A DNA stretch of 64,000 bases from Aspidiotus rigidus (GCA_035079385.1 JAVHKY010000062.1:186001-250000), one strand, 5' to 3'; shown: positions 46,801-59,000, numbered from the stretch's first letter. Notes: generated from the sequence alone by a model not told the origin. Made by a program: numbers and translations.

Positions 46801-49800
46801 TAATATCATTCCATTTACAACTACAATAAGTACAAGTTGAAAAAAGGTTAATACTCTCGACGGTACTTTTAACAATAAAAAGACATTTTTCGGCACTGCC
46901 GTCGAGATACAAAATTTTTTTTTTTCTTTTTATACTTTAACCCCTGAAGGAGAAGCGCGTCGCTTCGAAACGTCGGGTTTCAAAATAAAAATAAAAAAAT
47001 TTTTGTATATCGACGGCAGTGTCGAAAAATATCTTTTTATTGTTACAATAAGTACGTAATACTTGAATACAAAATTAATAAATTTTAGAGATCAAAATTT
47101 TTTCAAATTACAATGAGAAGTAGGTTATTAATTTTCCGGTCAAAATAGGCTCACTATGCAATGAAGATTATTTTCCTTTAGCCGACGATGTTTCATGTTC
47201 TATTGAAACAGAAGTACTCCAAGGCAAAATGATGTTTACGATTTACTATTAAATTCTCAATTGAGGAGCTGGATATCGAAACGCGCTTCGTCCAGAGTTT
47301 CGAAAAATAATTTTCCAGCGCACCACTTAGTGAAGGAAGTCAAACAACCGCAGCACATTTTTCTGACGGCTGTGCTCTACTGAGATATATTTTAACGAGC
47401 AGAAAAATTTCAATTTTCATCTTCCTTTTTTTTCTCTTTCTCTCTGAATATAGCTTTTCAAAAGACGTTCCGCAATTGGGTGAATTCAAAATAAATGACT
47501 AACACACCGACAGGCAACCCTCACAATGATTTCTTCCGAGCAAACTATAGATGATTGTCCCCGAATAACATCATGCCGTTGGGAATCGAAACGTACTTAC
47601 GCCACGACCTTCCCCATTTACCGACTGTGTAACTCAACAACTAACCACACGTTTACATTCGTATACTTGGAACACGGTTTCGTACTCCCCAAAATCCGAT
47701 CACATTTATTTAGAATATTTTTCCAATATTAACGTTTTTATTTTATCGTTTTTGATTTCCCAAAAAAATGGTTTTTGGACTAAGCACGTTTTGAGGTCCA
47801 GCTCCTGGAATGTACTGGTGAAATAAGACGATGGTATTTTTGAACAATAAAGAATTCATTTCCTGCGCCCCAATTGAATGAAATATAAATATTTAATTTC
47901 GAAGTAACCTGCAGAAATGGAAAAGCAAAACGCTTGTGAATCCGGTTTCTAATTGTACTATTTTGTGTACGTATTTCGTTGTATACATCTTTTTACCATT
48001 CGGAGAAAGTTGTATCTCGCTTTCGATGAATTCAAAATTCAACATCAGTAATCCGTTCAATAAAATAACATTGAGCAATCGTGGATGGAGAAAAATGACC
48101 TTCCAAAAACTGTCTTCCGATGTCTTTTATTTCCTTTTTTTCTTTTCTTCTTTCTTTCTTAGGACGGAGGAGGGAGGGGGAAGTGGCGAAAGTGAATCCT
48201 CATCATTCCAAATAAAAGCGTTGTGAATACGACGACAAATAATATCTGAAATACTTGGAATACATACTTGCATGTAATGAAACCAACATCCCGTGATCGG
48301 GATGTTGGGAAAGACGGACTGTAATGCTTTTATTAGTGAGTCTTCAAAATCAGTTTTGAAGGATTGTGGGTTAATATCTGGTATAATTCTTCTGATCTCT
48401 CTCAATATTCGAATGTAGTCCTTTTTCTTTTTCGACTTCAAAACTGCCCAGACACAAGGTACAGCCTGTAAAAAATTACATAGAATAGGTACTACATGAA
48501 GTACTTTTCGTAAGTGATTTTGAAAAGTGGTATTCCTACGTATGTAACCTAGTCGTGTAATAATATATATTTATATTTTTACAAACATAAAATTCCAATT
48601 ACACATCCGAGTAAAAATAAGAAAAATATTACCGACATGTCAGGTCGTACTTCATTAATTTTTATTCAAAATTATATTTTGGCCAATTATTTTCAATATT
48701 TTTCGTTTTTTCTATCAAGTGTTATTATTGGTATTGTAAATGGAAACTGATAAATAATAGAAAAATAGATTGAATCGCTTCTAACAAACAGTTTTTCCAA
48801 TTCTTTTCAGATTGTTACTGGAAACGAATAATTAAATTTCAATAATGGTTCGTATTCAGTGGTAGGTAGCGTGTATGAAATAATGCTTCGACTGGAAAAA
48901 GTTAATGCGAGGCAGTTATGAAATTACTCCGAATACAGACCGCGGTACGAACATTCTTCTTTGAAAATATTTATACGAAAATGTTTTTCTTTTTCTATTA
49001 TCAATATTTCTGTACTCGTGAATGATATATTTCATAGATGAAGATATTTTGCAGAATGCGAGATTTCATGAAATTGTAGACTTGAAATTTCACCACGCAA
49101 AGAAAATAGGAAGGTGAGTAACAATAAACCGCCCTCGAAATAAACTTTTTCAATACGTCATGCTGCACATGAGAAGAGAGAAATAATTTCAACGTTAACA
49201 TTGTAGGTACGTACTTTCCGATCTTTAACACTCATCAGTGTCAGTAATTGTTTGGCGCCGACGATGTTGGGAACCGCCTTGAATGTACCGTCGATCGAAA
49301 TTACATTATTTGCAACTTGGATCGCCCTGAAAATGAAGATGATTTTACATTCCTACTCGAAGAAAAATCTATGTATGCGTTCCTCCATCCCGCATTTTGG
49401 CAAGTAAGGAAACTAAGTCGCGAATACTCGCTGAAATATTACTAAATAGTGTCATCGTTTTTCTGTCGAAGCCTTTGTGCATTGATTTGATGAGAGACAT
49501 TGTACAATTCATGTTTATCACGTTTTTCAAATCACGACATTTAATACCCGTCAAATAATTACGATTCTCTGTATTCATCGTTGCAGAAAATATTCTTTTT
49601 CCAGGACCGACTCCTTAAAAAGGGTGCGAAAGATTTTTTTTTCGATACGAATAAACTGCGCACTGAATTTGAACCTCCGAAACTATTTCACTGTCACAAA
49701 AATATAGCATAAAATACTTGAAAACCAAATAAAAGAAATATTAAAAGTGCAAAAATAGTTAACTCGAATTTGTATTAAAAATAAATCGGTGAATTGTTCG

Positions 49801-52160
49801 CGCATTTCCTATGCGAGTGAATCATCACAAAAGAAGTATAATATACTCGTAAATACGTATCTCCGTACAACAATGAATTGCCTTGCATTTGCCTAAAAAC
49901 CGATAAGCCGGCAAACTTCATTTTTTCAAAGATTGGTTCCAGTGTGAGAGGTGGGATGACAAATTACTGTTGTATTGTTGTATGTCCCGTACGAAGGAGC
50001 ACGTGGAAAACCTTATTCTGTAAATTGTATTGAAATGAATAATGGTCGTAGGTGAAGTGAAAATTTTGAAGAATGTAAATCAAAAAACGAGAATATAGAC
50101 GGAAGAAAAGCTCGTATTGAAGAACTATCTTCATAATTGAATTGTTTCTTGAAAAAATCTCGTTACAATTAATTTAGTACGTAAGAATTAACCAAATTAG
50201 CCTTATTTTAAAGTAAAATACAATTCTTTGAATACACTTCCACTTATTTATTATTCGTATTAAAATACCGACGTTTCGACTGACCTGCAGTCATTATCGA
50301 CAATATTTCTTAAACACCGTCGATTTCGATACATGCATTACGTGTGTACGTCAGATTCGGATGTAATTGCATTGGTAAAATTTCGTGGAAAGTTACTTTA
50401 AAAGGCAACAAGTAAAAAAAAAAAAAATTGCAGTATAATTTCATCTTTCCTTTCCAAAATTTCCATGAACATAAGAAAACATGTTTCCTTCTCTTTCAAC
50501 CTTTTCAAACTTTCAGAAAAATGTCCACCACATCTTTCTAGAAAGAAATGTAATTGGGGAAAAAAATTCTTTGCAGTATACATCCCAAACGGTAGATGAT
50601 GGCGTATTATTTTCGTAACTATTTCTTAAACAACATTACCAACCGAATATAAAAACCACCAAGAATTAAACAATGAAATTTTGAGAGACGCGTGACTAAA
50701 TTCTTACCTATTCGAAAATATGTACTCGTTTTTAATTTATCTCCTTTTTCCGGTGTACAATTTCGAAGGATTAAAAATATTTCAATGTCAATGACATACC
50801 TATTTTCTCACGTCGAATTCAGGTCAACTTAATATTAAAAACTTTAGGCCTATGTGGAATGTTTTCCAATAATATATGCACCAAACTTGGAAATAATATT
50901 GATGAGTATAGACAACCTGAGAGAGGAAATCAAATACCTATCGAAGGAAAGCAACGTATAATTATTGTTGGAAAAAAAAAAAAATTGATATTGAAGTGCC
51001 TGTTTTTTTGTTAAAGAAAATCGATTCCTCTTGTCACTTGTAATTCGAGATTCATTAATTTGTAATTTTCTAGCATAACGATATGATTTTTAATAAGAAA
51101 ACAAGAACAAAAAAAAAAAAACGTTAGGTACCTATAAAGACAAAACGAAACGTTTTTGAAGAAAAATGTACCGAAACGAAGTAACGAAATGGCAGGTTTA
51201 CAAACGTAACGAATGAAACGTTATATGAAATTCATTTAGTTTACATTCCCTGCTTTTCAGTGTGACTGAAAAAAAAAAAAATTACCTACTGCATTTTCGC
51301 AGACATTACGCAAACAATATAAGCCAATTTTCTCGTATCGTACGTCATGGTGGGTGGGTACCCGACACTTTGAGATGGTCAACTTCGTATTCCATAAGTC
51401 ATGTAAAAAAATTTTTGTTCTTACTCTTTCAGTTTTTCTGAAACGAAGAGGGCAATGTCCCCGACCATGCCTCGGAAGAAGGGCACCGTTTCTCCTTCCG
51501 TCCTGTCTGCAAGTGCAGTAGTTAATTCCGGATATTGACTCAAAAGATCGCCCCAATGAGCCATTGAAGTTGGACTGGAGGGGAGCCGGCTAAGACGCCA
51601 CTTCAACATTTGGTCGCTAAACCGGGCGTATGGAATTTGTATTGAGTATTCGTCGGGAACGCTGAGGAAAAAAGGTACGACTTCATTTACGTCTACACTT
51701 GAAGCACAGGAATTTTACGAATTTAATAATTACCTAATAATTTCTGAATCGTAAATTACACGTAACGGTGTCGACTCACTAAGACATCTCTCTCTAATTC
51801 GATCGATCAGGACTTTACGTCCGATTTCGAGAGAGCTGTCCGGGCCCAGTTGTCCGTGCCCAACGTGGACCCCATTCGGGATCGATAGTATCCTGAGAGT
51901 CTCCTCATCAATTACGACTAACATAAATGTTCAACACGAATGTAATGAACTATTGCAAGATGCTGATTACAAAGCAAATATTACTATACGAGACAAGGAA
52001 ATCTTAGTATCTTACTCGTCGATGTGCAAAATTTCTTCTTGCATTTTAGGTAAAGCCGCCCCGGTCTTCGCTGATTTATAATGTACATCTCGTTTCTGAA
52101 GCAGTAATTATTACCACGGCCACTTCTGACCGTGGTAACAAATTCCTCTTCATCCGCCAT
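34493..52160 (-). CDS. FLYWCH-MULE transposase-like protein with exon array and C-terminal RINGs (32 exons)
   Basis: Exons, 5' to 3' on the minus strand: 52160-52016, 51917-51734, 51661-51425, 49326-49215, 48465-48268, 46313-46103, 45559-45365, 43968-43921, 43765-43682, then 17 exons of 90 bp (43539-43450 stepping down by 232 to 39827-39738), 39446-39378, 39049-38966, 38458-38390, 37742-37683, 37435-37322 and 34857-34493. They sum to 3705 bp, about 1234 residues. All junctions have GT/AG ends and matching phases, and there is no internal stop.

The start ATG (52160) has an in-frame TAA four codons upstream. Domains: FLYWCH finger (residues about 6-80), MULE-like domain (about 190-430), acidic segment, repeats (about 470-980), linker, two RINGs (about 1115-1230).

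Likely role, inferred: DNA binding plus a transposase fold joined to an E3 ubiquitin-ligase-like end. It may be a transposon gene or a domesticated one. Small extra phase-1 exons could have been missed. Confidence 0.75.
34858..37321. other. last intron of the RING gene, filled with repeats
   Basis: 35560-36910 holds the unclassified repeat also seen at 26193: phrases GCGTCCGGGTGCATGACCTT, GCGGAGCGAGTGAGCCCT, and an end near GACATGAACATGATC with TTTGGCTCTGCCA. A small fold-back lies at 37009. No coding exon could be supported. Confidence 0.45.
37009..37077. mobile_element. 69-bp hAT-like mini fold-back
   Basis: Starts CAGGGGCGGATTTACGGG and ends with the complement (CCCGTAAATCCGCCCCTG). CAGGGGCGGAT is a common hAT MITE terminus. 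Flanks TTTTATAT and TATAATAT match at 6 of 8 positions, a decayed duplication at best. Almost the whole element is terminal repeat. Confidence 0.6.
37322..39446 (-). CDS. exons 27-31: duplicated linker exons, Ser-rich and basic
   Basis: Five phase-1/phase-1 exons. 39378-39446 encodes SSNILAMIDLAQEMAATGSS, 38966-39049 encodes HSTVDRPGAV then RERLTRKRPRRQPPN, 38390-38458 encodes SSNISATIDLTQEMAAVGSS, 37683-37742 encodes SSSNRYPEEDFAYAFTSLD, and 37322-37435 encodes SCTVGTTVSRRGRGSGRRTR and on to APSRPHN. The first and third are clear duplicates inside a segmental duplication of about 1 kb (38.1-38.6 versus 39.1-39.6 kb). The two basic exons also look related. The Arg-rich exons could serve as nuclear localisation or nucleic-acid contacts (inference). 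Exon 38966-39049 has an alternative acceptor at 39019. Confidence 0.65.
39630..43680 (-). repeat. 232-bp tandem array carrying 17 copies of a 90-bp exon
   Basis: Seventeen units of exactly 232 bp, each with a 90-bp minus-strand exon at 39738+232k to 39827+232k (k = 0 to 16). Acceptor ACAATTTGCAG, donor GTAAGTACC, intron 142 bp. Each exon is phase 1 at both ends and encodes 30 residues: AHDVGNNV(G/R)AGGRSSTSF followed by NGGHP(M/R)TSS(I/L)SV. Units differ at only about seven sites in exon plus intron. The repeats would add about 510 Gly/Ser/Asn-rich, probably disordered residues between the transposase-like domain and the RINGs. Copy number should vary between alleles by unequal crossing-over. 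The lowest copy has His to Leu (GGLPM). Confidence 0.85.
43682..43968 (-). CDS. exons 8-9: acidic linker
   Basis: Exon 8 (43921-43968, 48 bp) encodes EVEYVDEEEDLARSD. Exon 9 (43682-43765, 84 bp) encodes EERGN followed by a near-uninterrupted Asp run and PSDGTVSV. Both are phase 1 at both ends. Exon 9 has the same 3' end and following intron as the 17 repeat exons and sits exactly 232 bp from the last of them, so it appears to be the diverged founder or edge copy of the array. The region is predicted to be disordered. Confidence 0.75.
43969..45364. other. intron 7, no further exon identified
   Basis: Contains poly-A (about 44771) and poly-C (about 44871) runs. No additional phase-1 exon was found by eye, but a short one could be hidden here, which matters because the RTNNxxE motif is missing. 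Confidence 0.35.
45365..51661 (-). CDS. exons 3-7: MULE transposase-like domain
   Basis: Exon 3 (51425-51661) has MVGDIALFVSEKLKE. Exon 4 (49215-49326) encodes ISIDGTFKAVPNIVGAKQLL, the first catalytic-Asp block. Exon 5 (48268-48465) encodes AVPCVWAVLK, then FKTDFEDSLIKAL with the second Asp, and the C-x2-H signature GCWFHYMQ. Exon 6 (46103-46313) continues ALPLLPASDFGVGIE and FDRFLAYLRHQWLP. Exon 7 (45365-45559) follows with YAQFLAGNMPYWQQTW.

The usual RTNNxxE block, which supplies the third catalytic Glu, is not recognisable; the corresponding stretch reads WSFKQHDRAL. Introns are 0.5 to 2.1 kb. Loss of the third acidic motif would argue for a non-catalytic or domesticated protein, unless an exon was missed. 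Confidence 0.75.
45679..45833 (+). CDS. candidate plus-strand terminal exon inside intron 6, unknown
   Basis: After the acceptor TTTGTTCGTAG the frame reads SLYPEIIERCLQNLWDRYVV, then FKQVVRQTKLKKF, LLVDYVKPP and a TAA stop. Composition looks protein-like and helical. It is antisense to the MULE gene, in the intron between exons 6 and 7. No family, start or partner exons were recognised, so it may be a relic or chance. Confidence 0.25.
46314..48267. other. intron 5 with a Penelope-like fold-back
   Basis: 46870-47045 is an inverted repeat (arms TAACAATAAAAAGACATTTT and its complement) surrounding CCCCTGAAGGAGAAGCG and GAAACGTCGGG, a degenerate hammerhead core (CTGAAGGA instead of CTGATGA). 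The rest holds no recognisable feature. Confidence 0.5.
49327..51424. other. intron 3 with a Penelope-like pseudo-LTR trace
   Basis: Around 50220-50345 the minus strand reads GATAATGACTGCAGGTCAGT then GAAACGTCGGT, a degenerate hammerhead segment typical of Penelope-like pseudo-LTRs. Nothing else is recognisable apart from short A-runs. Confidence 0.4.
51734..52160 (-). CDS. exons 1-2: FLYWCH zinc finger
   Basis: Exon 1 (52016-52160) encodes MADEEEFVTTVRSGRGNNYC and then RPGRLYLKCKKKFCTST. Exon 2 (51734-51917) continues IVIDEETLRI and GVHVGHG. The order F-x-(S/T)-x-(R/K)-G, Tyr, Leu-x-C-x5-C and H-x2-H is that of a FLYWCH C2H2-type finger, which binds DNA and commonly precedes MULE transposase domains in animals. 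The intron between them splits an Ile codon (A + TC). Residues after the finger (KVLIDRIRERC, then STPLRVIYDSEIIR) resemble the helical linker usual before the transposase domain. Confidence 0.75.
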
Positions 52161-55100
52161 TCGAAATGATTACACGAAAACAATTGGCACTCCCAAACAA
52201 TTTCATTCGAATCACGATGTAATCTTTGAATGCAATGCAAATTTGGCGGAAAGTAATCGTAGCGATCGTTGTCCTTTTTTTTTAGCTTCCCACACCTCAT
52301 ACAGCTGATACCCGTTGTCTCCTTGCAGTGCTGCTGACCCCAACCCAAGAATACAGGCTGCGCACAACTTACAATGTACACTTAGCCAGAAAGGAGATTG
52401 TGGTCTGAGACTGAGGGTAGAAGCAGTTTTCTCCGCAAAAATTAAAAATTCAAATAAAAGAGCCTTATAGAAAAAGAAAGAAAATATGGATAACGTTTTG
52501 TGCTTGGTAAAATTTATGGCGATGGAGATTGGCACCCGTGGAAATAGCCTCGCTCTTCCGCCCCTGTCATGTCATTCAGAACAGCTGCTGGACAATCATG
52601 CTAATTGTTGAGTGTGTTACTGGGTCACTGGTAGTGGCTGATGAAATGGCCAATCAGATGGGTGTTGATTACATCATACCACCGTCCAACCAATGTAGAT
52701 CGTTATCAGCGCGCGGGTAAGTAATTGGAATATTGGATTCGGAAGATTTGTCCTTCTTTCTTTTAATTCTGTTCCCACTGTGCTGCAGATACTTCAATTT
52801 TCTACGTGTACGTGCTATTAGGGTGACAAATATTGATAAAGCGAGGAAGAAATTTGTTGTCTGAAATTTTATCACAAGAACAGAATGATGAATAATCAGA
52901 AGTGGACGTCTCCATCGATCGCTTTCTATGTATAAAAAACGGACGCCGTACTTACTTGTAAGTACATACTTCCTTTCACCTTTTTCACGTATGCCTATCA
53001 GTAATCAACGTTCGCGTTTTCCTACGCAAATTCCATATTGAAACTTACGTTCATTGGTCACGTATCTGACATAATATTGAAAATACGTATGTGAAGAATT
53101 TCTTCATTTTCCTGCATTTTGCCCTTGATATCATTTTGTATTTTCTAGTAAGAGAAACGTGAACCATGGAAGCAGAAGTTGAATCATCTTCATACCACGT
53201 ATGTGTGTACCTATTTCAATCATTCTGCTGTACCTACCTGCGTCTATATGGAAACGATATTTCTGAGTATTACAAATATCGTGGCGAAAATACGCTCGTG
53301 GAACGTAGATCTTGATCTGAAGAGGTGTCATTCGCGATGCAATTTGTCACTTATACTATTGGAGAATTGCACTGTATTTCTTGCATCGTAAAGACGATGC
53401 AGATTCCGTGAACTGAGATACACGACGTACAGGTAAGACCTAATGTCGTACCTAATCAGAGAGTGCATTGCAATTTCTCCCGGAAGTGAAGATCATTACA
53501 ATTTCCATTCTTTACGAAAGTACTACGGTCAATTTTCCTTACATGTATTACCCTCACTGTCGAATGCAATTCCTTTTTCTGCCGTTCCTAATGACTCCTC
53601 TTCCTGTTTTCTGGTTATAGTCGAGAACAATTGAATTTACATACGTGTGTATGTCGTTACTTCATGACACTTCGATTTCTATCCTTGTCTGGTTCGTGTT
53701 GTGAAAAAAGAAAAAGGATTGATACCTAGTACATACCTATCTTATTTCTGTACTCATACTCACCCCCAATTGTAAAACGCAGTATTTCATCTTTCTTTCC
53801 CACCCCTCTTGTTTTTTGCTTGTAATATTGAAAATAGCTGCTGAAGATGTATTAGCAATGTCATGAATATTCGGTATACGCCTGTTGCAGACTTCCATGT
53901 CGGTAAAATGATTTAATCATTTGATTTATTATTTTTGGAGGAAGGGAGACAAAAGATATCAGGAATGGGAAACATCATCACTTCCGAGAATTATTGTACT
54001 TTTTGTTTCACCTTTTACCAGTCATGTAAGTGTACGCGTACAATAAATAAATGTGTAATAAGTTATTTATCCTATTTCTTTAGGTTACAATTCAACGAGA
54101 ATACTTTCGGCAGGTATGAACACACGAATAGCACCTTCAAACAAACCGGTACGTGTACACTCGTGAAGCAAGGATGCGTGTCGAATGATGACACGTGAGT
54201 ATTTACAATGTGATGGAAAATTATATGAATGTCGACACAGAGGGTGACTAGACTCATTTCAGTCATACAGTTCCCGGACCATTTTGAATAGGTGTATTGC
54301 TCTTCTTCAAGGTACAACTATCGTGTAGCGGGATAGCAATTTATGAAATGCTATCGTGAAATACTGTTTTTACTTTCTCCGAATGACCAATTTTTCTTTC
54401 GTCACGTAATTACTTCACACTTGAGAAGGATATTGCGAGTTGGCAGGTAATTACGAAACATTTTCAGTTGAATAAAAGAAAAAATACAGTCACGTAACGA
54501 AAGTTTATTTTACAACAGGTTTCGTTTCGACGAGGCAATACATCATCGAAAGTGAACACGACTTTAGCTCCATTACGTTCGAATTTATTCATATACCCAC
54601 CAAGGATCGTCTAGGTACTAAATCGCCTGTAAGAAGTCAAAATTGTTGCGTCTTCTTCCATTTCTGGCGAATCTCTCTCAAATGATAGTGGCTTTGTTTT
54701 CGTGAATCATTTTATCTTCAAGTTTTATAATGATTCATCTGTCGATAACGTCATTCATCCGAACTTCCTTCTTCATCGTCCGCACATGTTTAGTTTGTTT
54801 TGTACGTACGTTACTACCTGATGATGTGTTACCTCGTCGACACGAAACCGCAGTAGTTATGCGATTGTATTTTTTCTTTCATTGAAGGATATTGTGTATA
54901 AAATGGAAGTAACAATTCAATCATAGTGTACTTGAAAGTTTCACGTCTAATGGAACTGTGTACATAGATAGACCTGTGAGATGGAAAACCGATTTATCCT
55001 ACAAAATGTCGGGGAGTTTGTAAATTCGCAAAATAGACAATACCGGTACGATGAATTACGTAGCACACAACGTTCTCCTTATTCTCCTGTATTGAGAACG

Positions 55101-55885
55101 GATGGAGAAGAATATTGGACCACAGGTAGGTAGGTATCACATTATGACCATAATTTAATTTGAAACCCCAACATTGCCTTTTTTACGAATCAATTCATTT
55201 CAATAATTTCAGAAAAGGACGCTGATGGAAAAACATTGACGTACAGATGGAATATTTCTACGTGACTGAAGTCCGATCGTGTAACCAACAGCACATTGAA
55301 CAGTTGGTGTACCTAATCCCGATTATGGATATTACTTTCTCCCTCCGCTTTTCCTGCTTCAAGATTCATAATTGTGGTGCAATGTGGAACTAGGAGTAGG
55401 GCCATTAAACGAGTGTAATGAAACTTAAACTCGGACAGATTTTCATTATTATATCATACAAGTACGCGTTCACGGTACGTAGCTACCCTACAACCGGTTC
55501 TGTATAATTTTTCCATCAATTACCCTCCAGATACATTTTTTCTTCTTCTGTCTTTCTCTTTCAGTGGCATCTGAATCTTTTTTTTTTTCAAACCGTACGC
55601 CGAAATTACTATTATTTTAGGAAGCGAAAACTGCAGCATTCTTTACCGCTGAGTCTGCAATAATGAATGAGATTGGAAAAACTGAAAGCCGCGAAGAAAG
55701 TATATTTTCTTTGAATTATATCGTCGAGCTTTTCGCGATGACTTACTTTCTTGTTGTTTGTGCAGTATAATATAGGTACTATTTTTGTAGCTTAAATGAG
55801 TGTATCCATACTGAGAAATTATGATACTTCTTCAATCATACTTCGTGGTATGACGGACAATAATGTACATACTCGTATTACTTAC
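52161..55885. other. presumed 5' intron / upstream region; Penelope fold-back inside
   Basis: 54490-54885 contains inverted Penelope-like arms. The right one has an apparently complete hammerhead core (CTGATGA at 54818-54824, GTGT/ACAC stem, GAAAC at 54844-54848); the left one (about 54530-54555, minus strand) has GATGATG in place of CTGATGA. No coding exon was supported in the rest. Confidence 0.4.
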
Positions 55886-56055
55886 GTCGGCGCCGGCCGG
55901 CCTTCATTGAAAATTCGACTTGGTCTGTGTTGTAGTGACTTGTAAGCTAAACGCATGTGGCAGCATAACAATGATCGTTTTGCGCAGATTTTCACTCGAC
56001 GCTTGTAGCGTGTATCTTTATAACGAACACCCGTTCGTTTCAGTCTTCTCCTGCA
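55886..56055 (-). promoter_or_regulatory. candidate first (non-coding) exon and TATA box of the MULE-RING gene
   Basis: On the minus strand a TATAAAG (56022 to 56016) lies about 130 bp before a strong splice donor (CCGAC followed by gtaagtaat; exon edge at 55886). The GC content rises just before the donor (GGCCGGCCGGCGCC). This would give a short untranslated first exon about 3.7 kb upstream of the ATG. A frame of about 69 codons overlaps it but shows no domain. Inference only. Confidence 0.25.
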
Positions 56056-56059
56056 CACA

Positions 56060-59000
56060 GGTACATTTCGTTCATTAACGAGTATACCCATTCATTTAAA
56101 TAATGCAGTTCATTAGTTTAGTTGATCGAATAGGTATCTCCATCTCAACGACCTATATTTTCATGGTTGCGGCTCTTGTCTTGGCAAACCTAAAGCACCT
56201 ATGCATCCGCGGAAAAAAAAAAAAATTAAATTAAAGTCCTACCGAATGGTAGGTTGTGACGTAATGACTCGAGATACAAAATATGACGAGTTACTTCTCG
56301 AAAGAGCACCCGATCAATTCAATTCGAATAAAACGGGTGCCCTTTCGACATATAAGTCCTCATATTCTGTGTAAGGTTGCATTTTATTTGTCATTAGCAT
56401 TTTTCAAGTAATTGTACAGTCTTCAAACAAGTTTCTTCTTCTGGATACTTCGATAATGGTAGTATACCTACCTACTGCATGTATTCTACAACCGTGAAGA
56501 CTAATTTTATACTTTTTAATCGAATTGATCAGTTTTATCGTGCGACTGAGTCAATCATTGGGTATTTTATTTGTGAGTGAACATAATGATGAAGTATTTT
56601 TGTAAATTTTGAAAATTTTCTGTAGCAGTAGTGATTATAATATCTTCACTATCTCATTTCTCATCATTGTACATTGTCCGTGATTTTCTAAAAGTTTGAG
56701 AATAACATCAAGTTGGAAATAGTTATTTTCGTAACACGAGAGCAAACTAACCGATTTTCGATAACTTTCGCGCTGAATTAAGAAATCGCGTTTGCTCCCA
56801 TGTAATTACGAATAGGATTTTTCTTTTTTCAAGAACGAAAACCATTTCTTTCTGCTAGTAAAATTCTTTTCTACCGAATTGTTCTTCTTTCCTCCCGCTC
56901 AAGCCAACGACAGAAATGAAGCGTTTCGTTCCCGTAAATCGAGTCGGAACACCGGCGTTTTCGCTCATGAAAACAGAAAATAAGTTTTCATGCTTCACTA
57001 CCATCAACTCTCATCGAGTCTTCTAATGAGCGTGACAAATAAGAACTCATCACATAGACGCGATATTGCTGGTGTGTATCATTGTTGGGGAAAAGAAAAC
57101 GACCTACTTCTGTTGAGTTTCCTGGAAACCGAACTGCGCAAACTTTTCTTTTCACAACTTCTTACAAAAAGAAAATACTACATCCAGAACGAGTTTACAT
57201 TTACTCTGCTTTCAATGTGACATTTCTTGTTTCAGAACTTACGAAATTCTTCTTTGGAAAATTACTCTCACTTCTCTTAATATTCATTCATAAAACATAT
57301 TACAGTTAACCCTCTTTGTATAATGAATGTGATCAGTGGTGAATGATAACATTTATTCATAATTGTGGAAACATACTCAAAAAAATATCGCATTATTACT
57401 TTTCAATAGTAAAATGATGAAACGTTAAAATTGTTCATTATTTACATTTATTAATTAAAAACAAAATAGGGAAAAGGAAAACGAGAAGCGATGACAATAT
57501 TTTGTAAACCATATAACTGACAAAATTGTGATGACTCGTACTTAGAATTATGTACATACTTAGGAAACAATAAAGAAATTTAAAATAATGAATTATTCAT
57601 ATATTCCTTATTCATTCGTGATTTTACAATCGTTCGCTATGAGTGCGTTTAAATTGAATTCGAAAAATATACTTCTTTTTCGTGTGAAAATGAAAGCGAC
57701 GATGAGTAGTCAAGTCAATACATAGGCACATCGTTGTTTCCTCATTTTATTTCTTTTCGAATTCATTTACCAAAAATTACTGCTATCACATCTGCGGCTT
57801 ATATTTAAGACAAAGAAAAAAAAAAAAAAAATTCTGAAAATCAATTTTAAAACAGTGGGTGAGTCATATGTTCGGAAAAATAAGGTACGTATTTCAAAAT
57901 GGAAAGGCTGAAAAAATTTGACTTAGAAACGAAAAAATTCCAATCTCAGTGTAAGAATAGAGTAAGGGAAAGGTAGAATTTATATTTTACATAATACAAT
58001 GAAAATGTCCCTCAGCATGTAAACTCGCCTAACAATGACCTCTCCCAGGTTGAAGACGGCTATTATCGTCCCTACAAAGTGACCATCATCATCAGCTCAG
58101 AAAAATCTTCATCGTCCTCCGATTCCACTTTTTTGGTCACAACGTTGTTCGATTACTCTAGCAGATGACTATTTATCGTAGTTGTTTCAACAAAATGAAG
58201 AATAGAATTCCAGTCTTCATGCATTGATATTACATTCATGAAACACAAATATTTCACGAGCACACTGAAAACATAAACATTGGCTAGATCATAACGTAAT
58301 ACATTTTAGTATATTTTATTTATACATACCGACGCACTGAACTGAATAAACTGGAAAAAAATGCTCGACAGTACAGTACATAGATAAACTTCCAAAGTCA
58401 CCTTCTACGTATTTCCATTGCTCGTTCCTGCCATAAATTCTTCAGCGAAATCGTCCACTATTCGATTCAATCCAGAAACATTTGCAATGCTGTCCACACC
58501 TCTTTAGGATTTGTGACTTCAATTCACGTTATCGAATACAGGAAGAGAATTCACGGTTACAAAGTCTGTTCATCGTTCATGTATCGTGAATTGACACTAA
58601 TCACGGCCACGAACGATTCTCATGCCGGAGAAAACATATTACTTGACCACCAGCATTCTACGACAGTAATAATAATTATAATAATATAATAATCAATAAT
58701 AATAATAATAATAAATATATTATTCGTGTGAATGTAGAGTACACGGTTACTATACATCCTTCTGCATTACTCGCAACTTCCTGAAACAATAAAATCGTAC
58801 TCATAGGACTTGGTTTCGTTTTCAAGGAATTGCCGGCATGAAATTGTTGATTACAGGGAACGATTTGGAAGAAGTCTAATTTATTTCCCATGCAATGAAA
58901 ATACTTCTCCACAGAGTTTCGCTTCACACTTATCTCTTCCTCTGATGAACAACAAGTCAGAAAAATGAACGAAATTAAATTTTTCGGCAAAAATGCTACT

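Noticed and set aside
52076..52381. 101-codon minus-strand ORF with CMRCGK and a FLYWCH-like phrase (EIVWECQLFSCNHFEW)
   Set aside because: It overlaps exon 1 in a different frame from the MADEEEF start, does not continue into exon 2, and has no acceptor or donor that rescues it. It might be a decayed earlier finger, but that cannot be shown.
58050..58170. Minus-strand acidic tail (VVTKKVESEDDEDFSELMMM) as a gene end
   Set aside because: A stop lies directly upstream in frame, and the nearby acceptor does not give a compatible frame.
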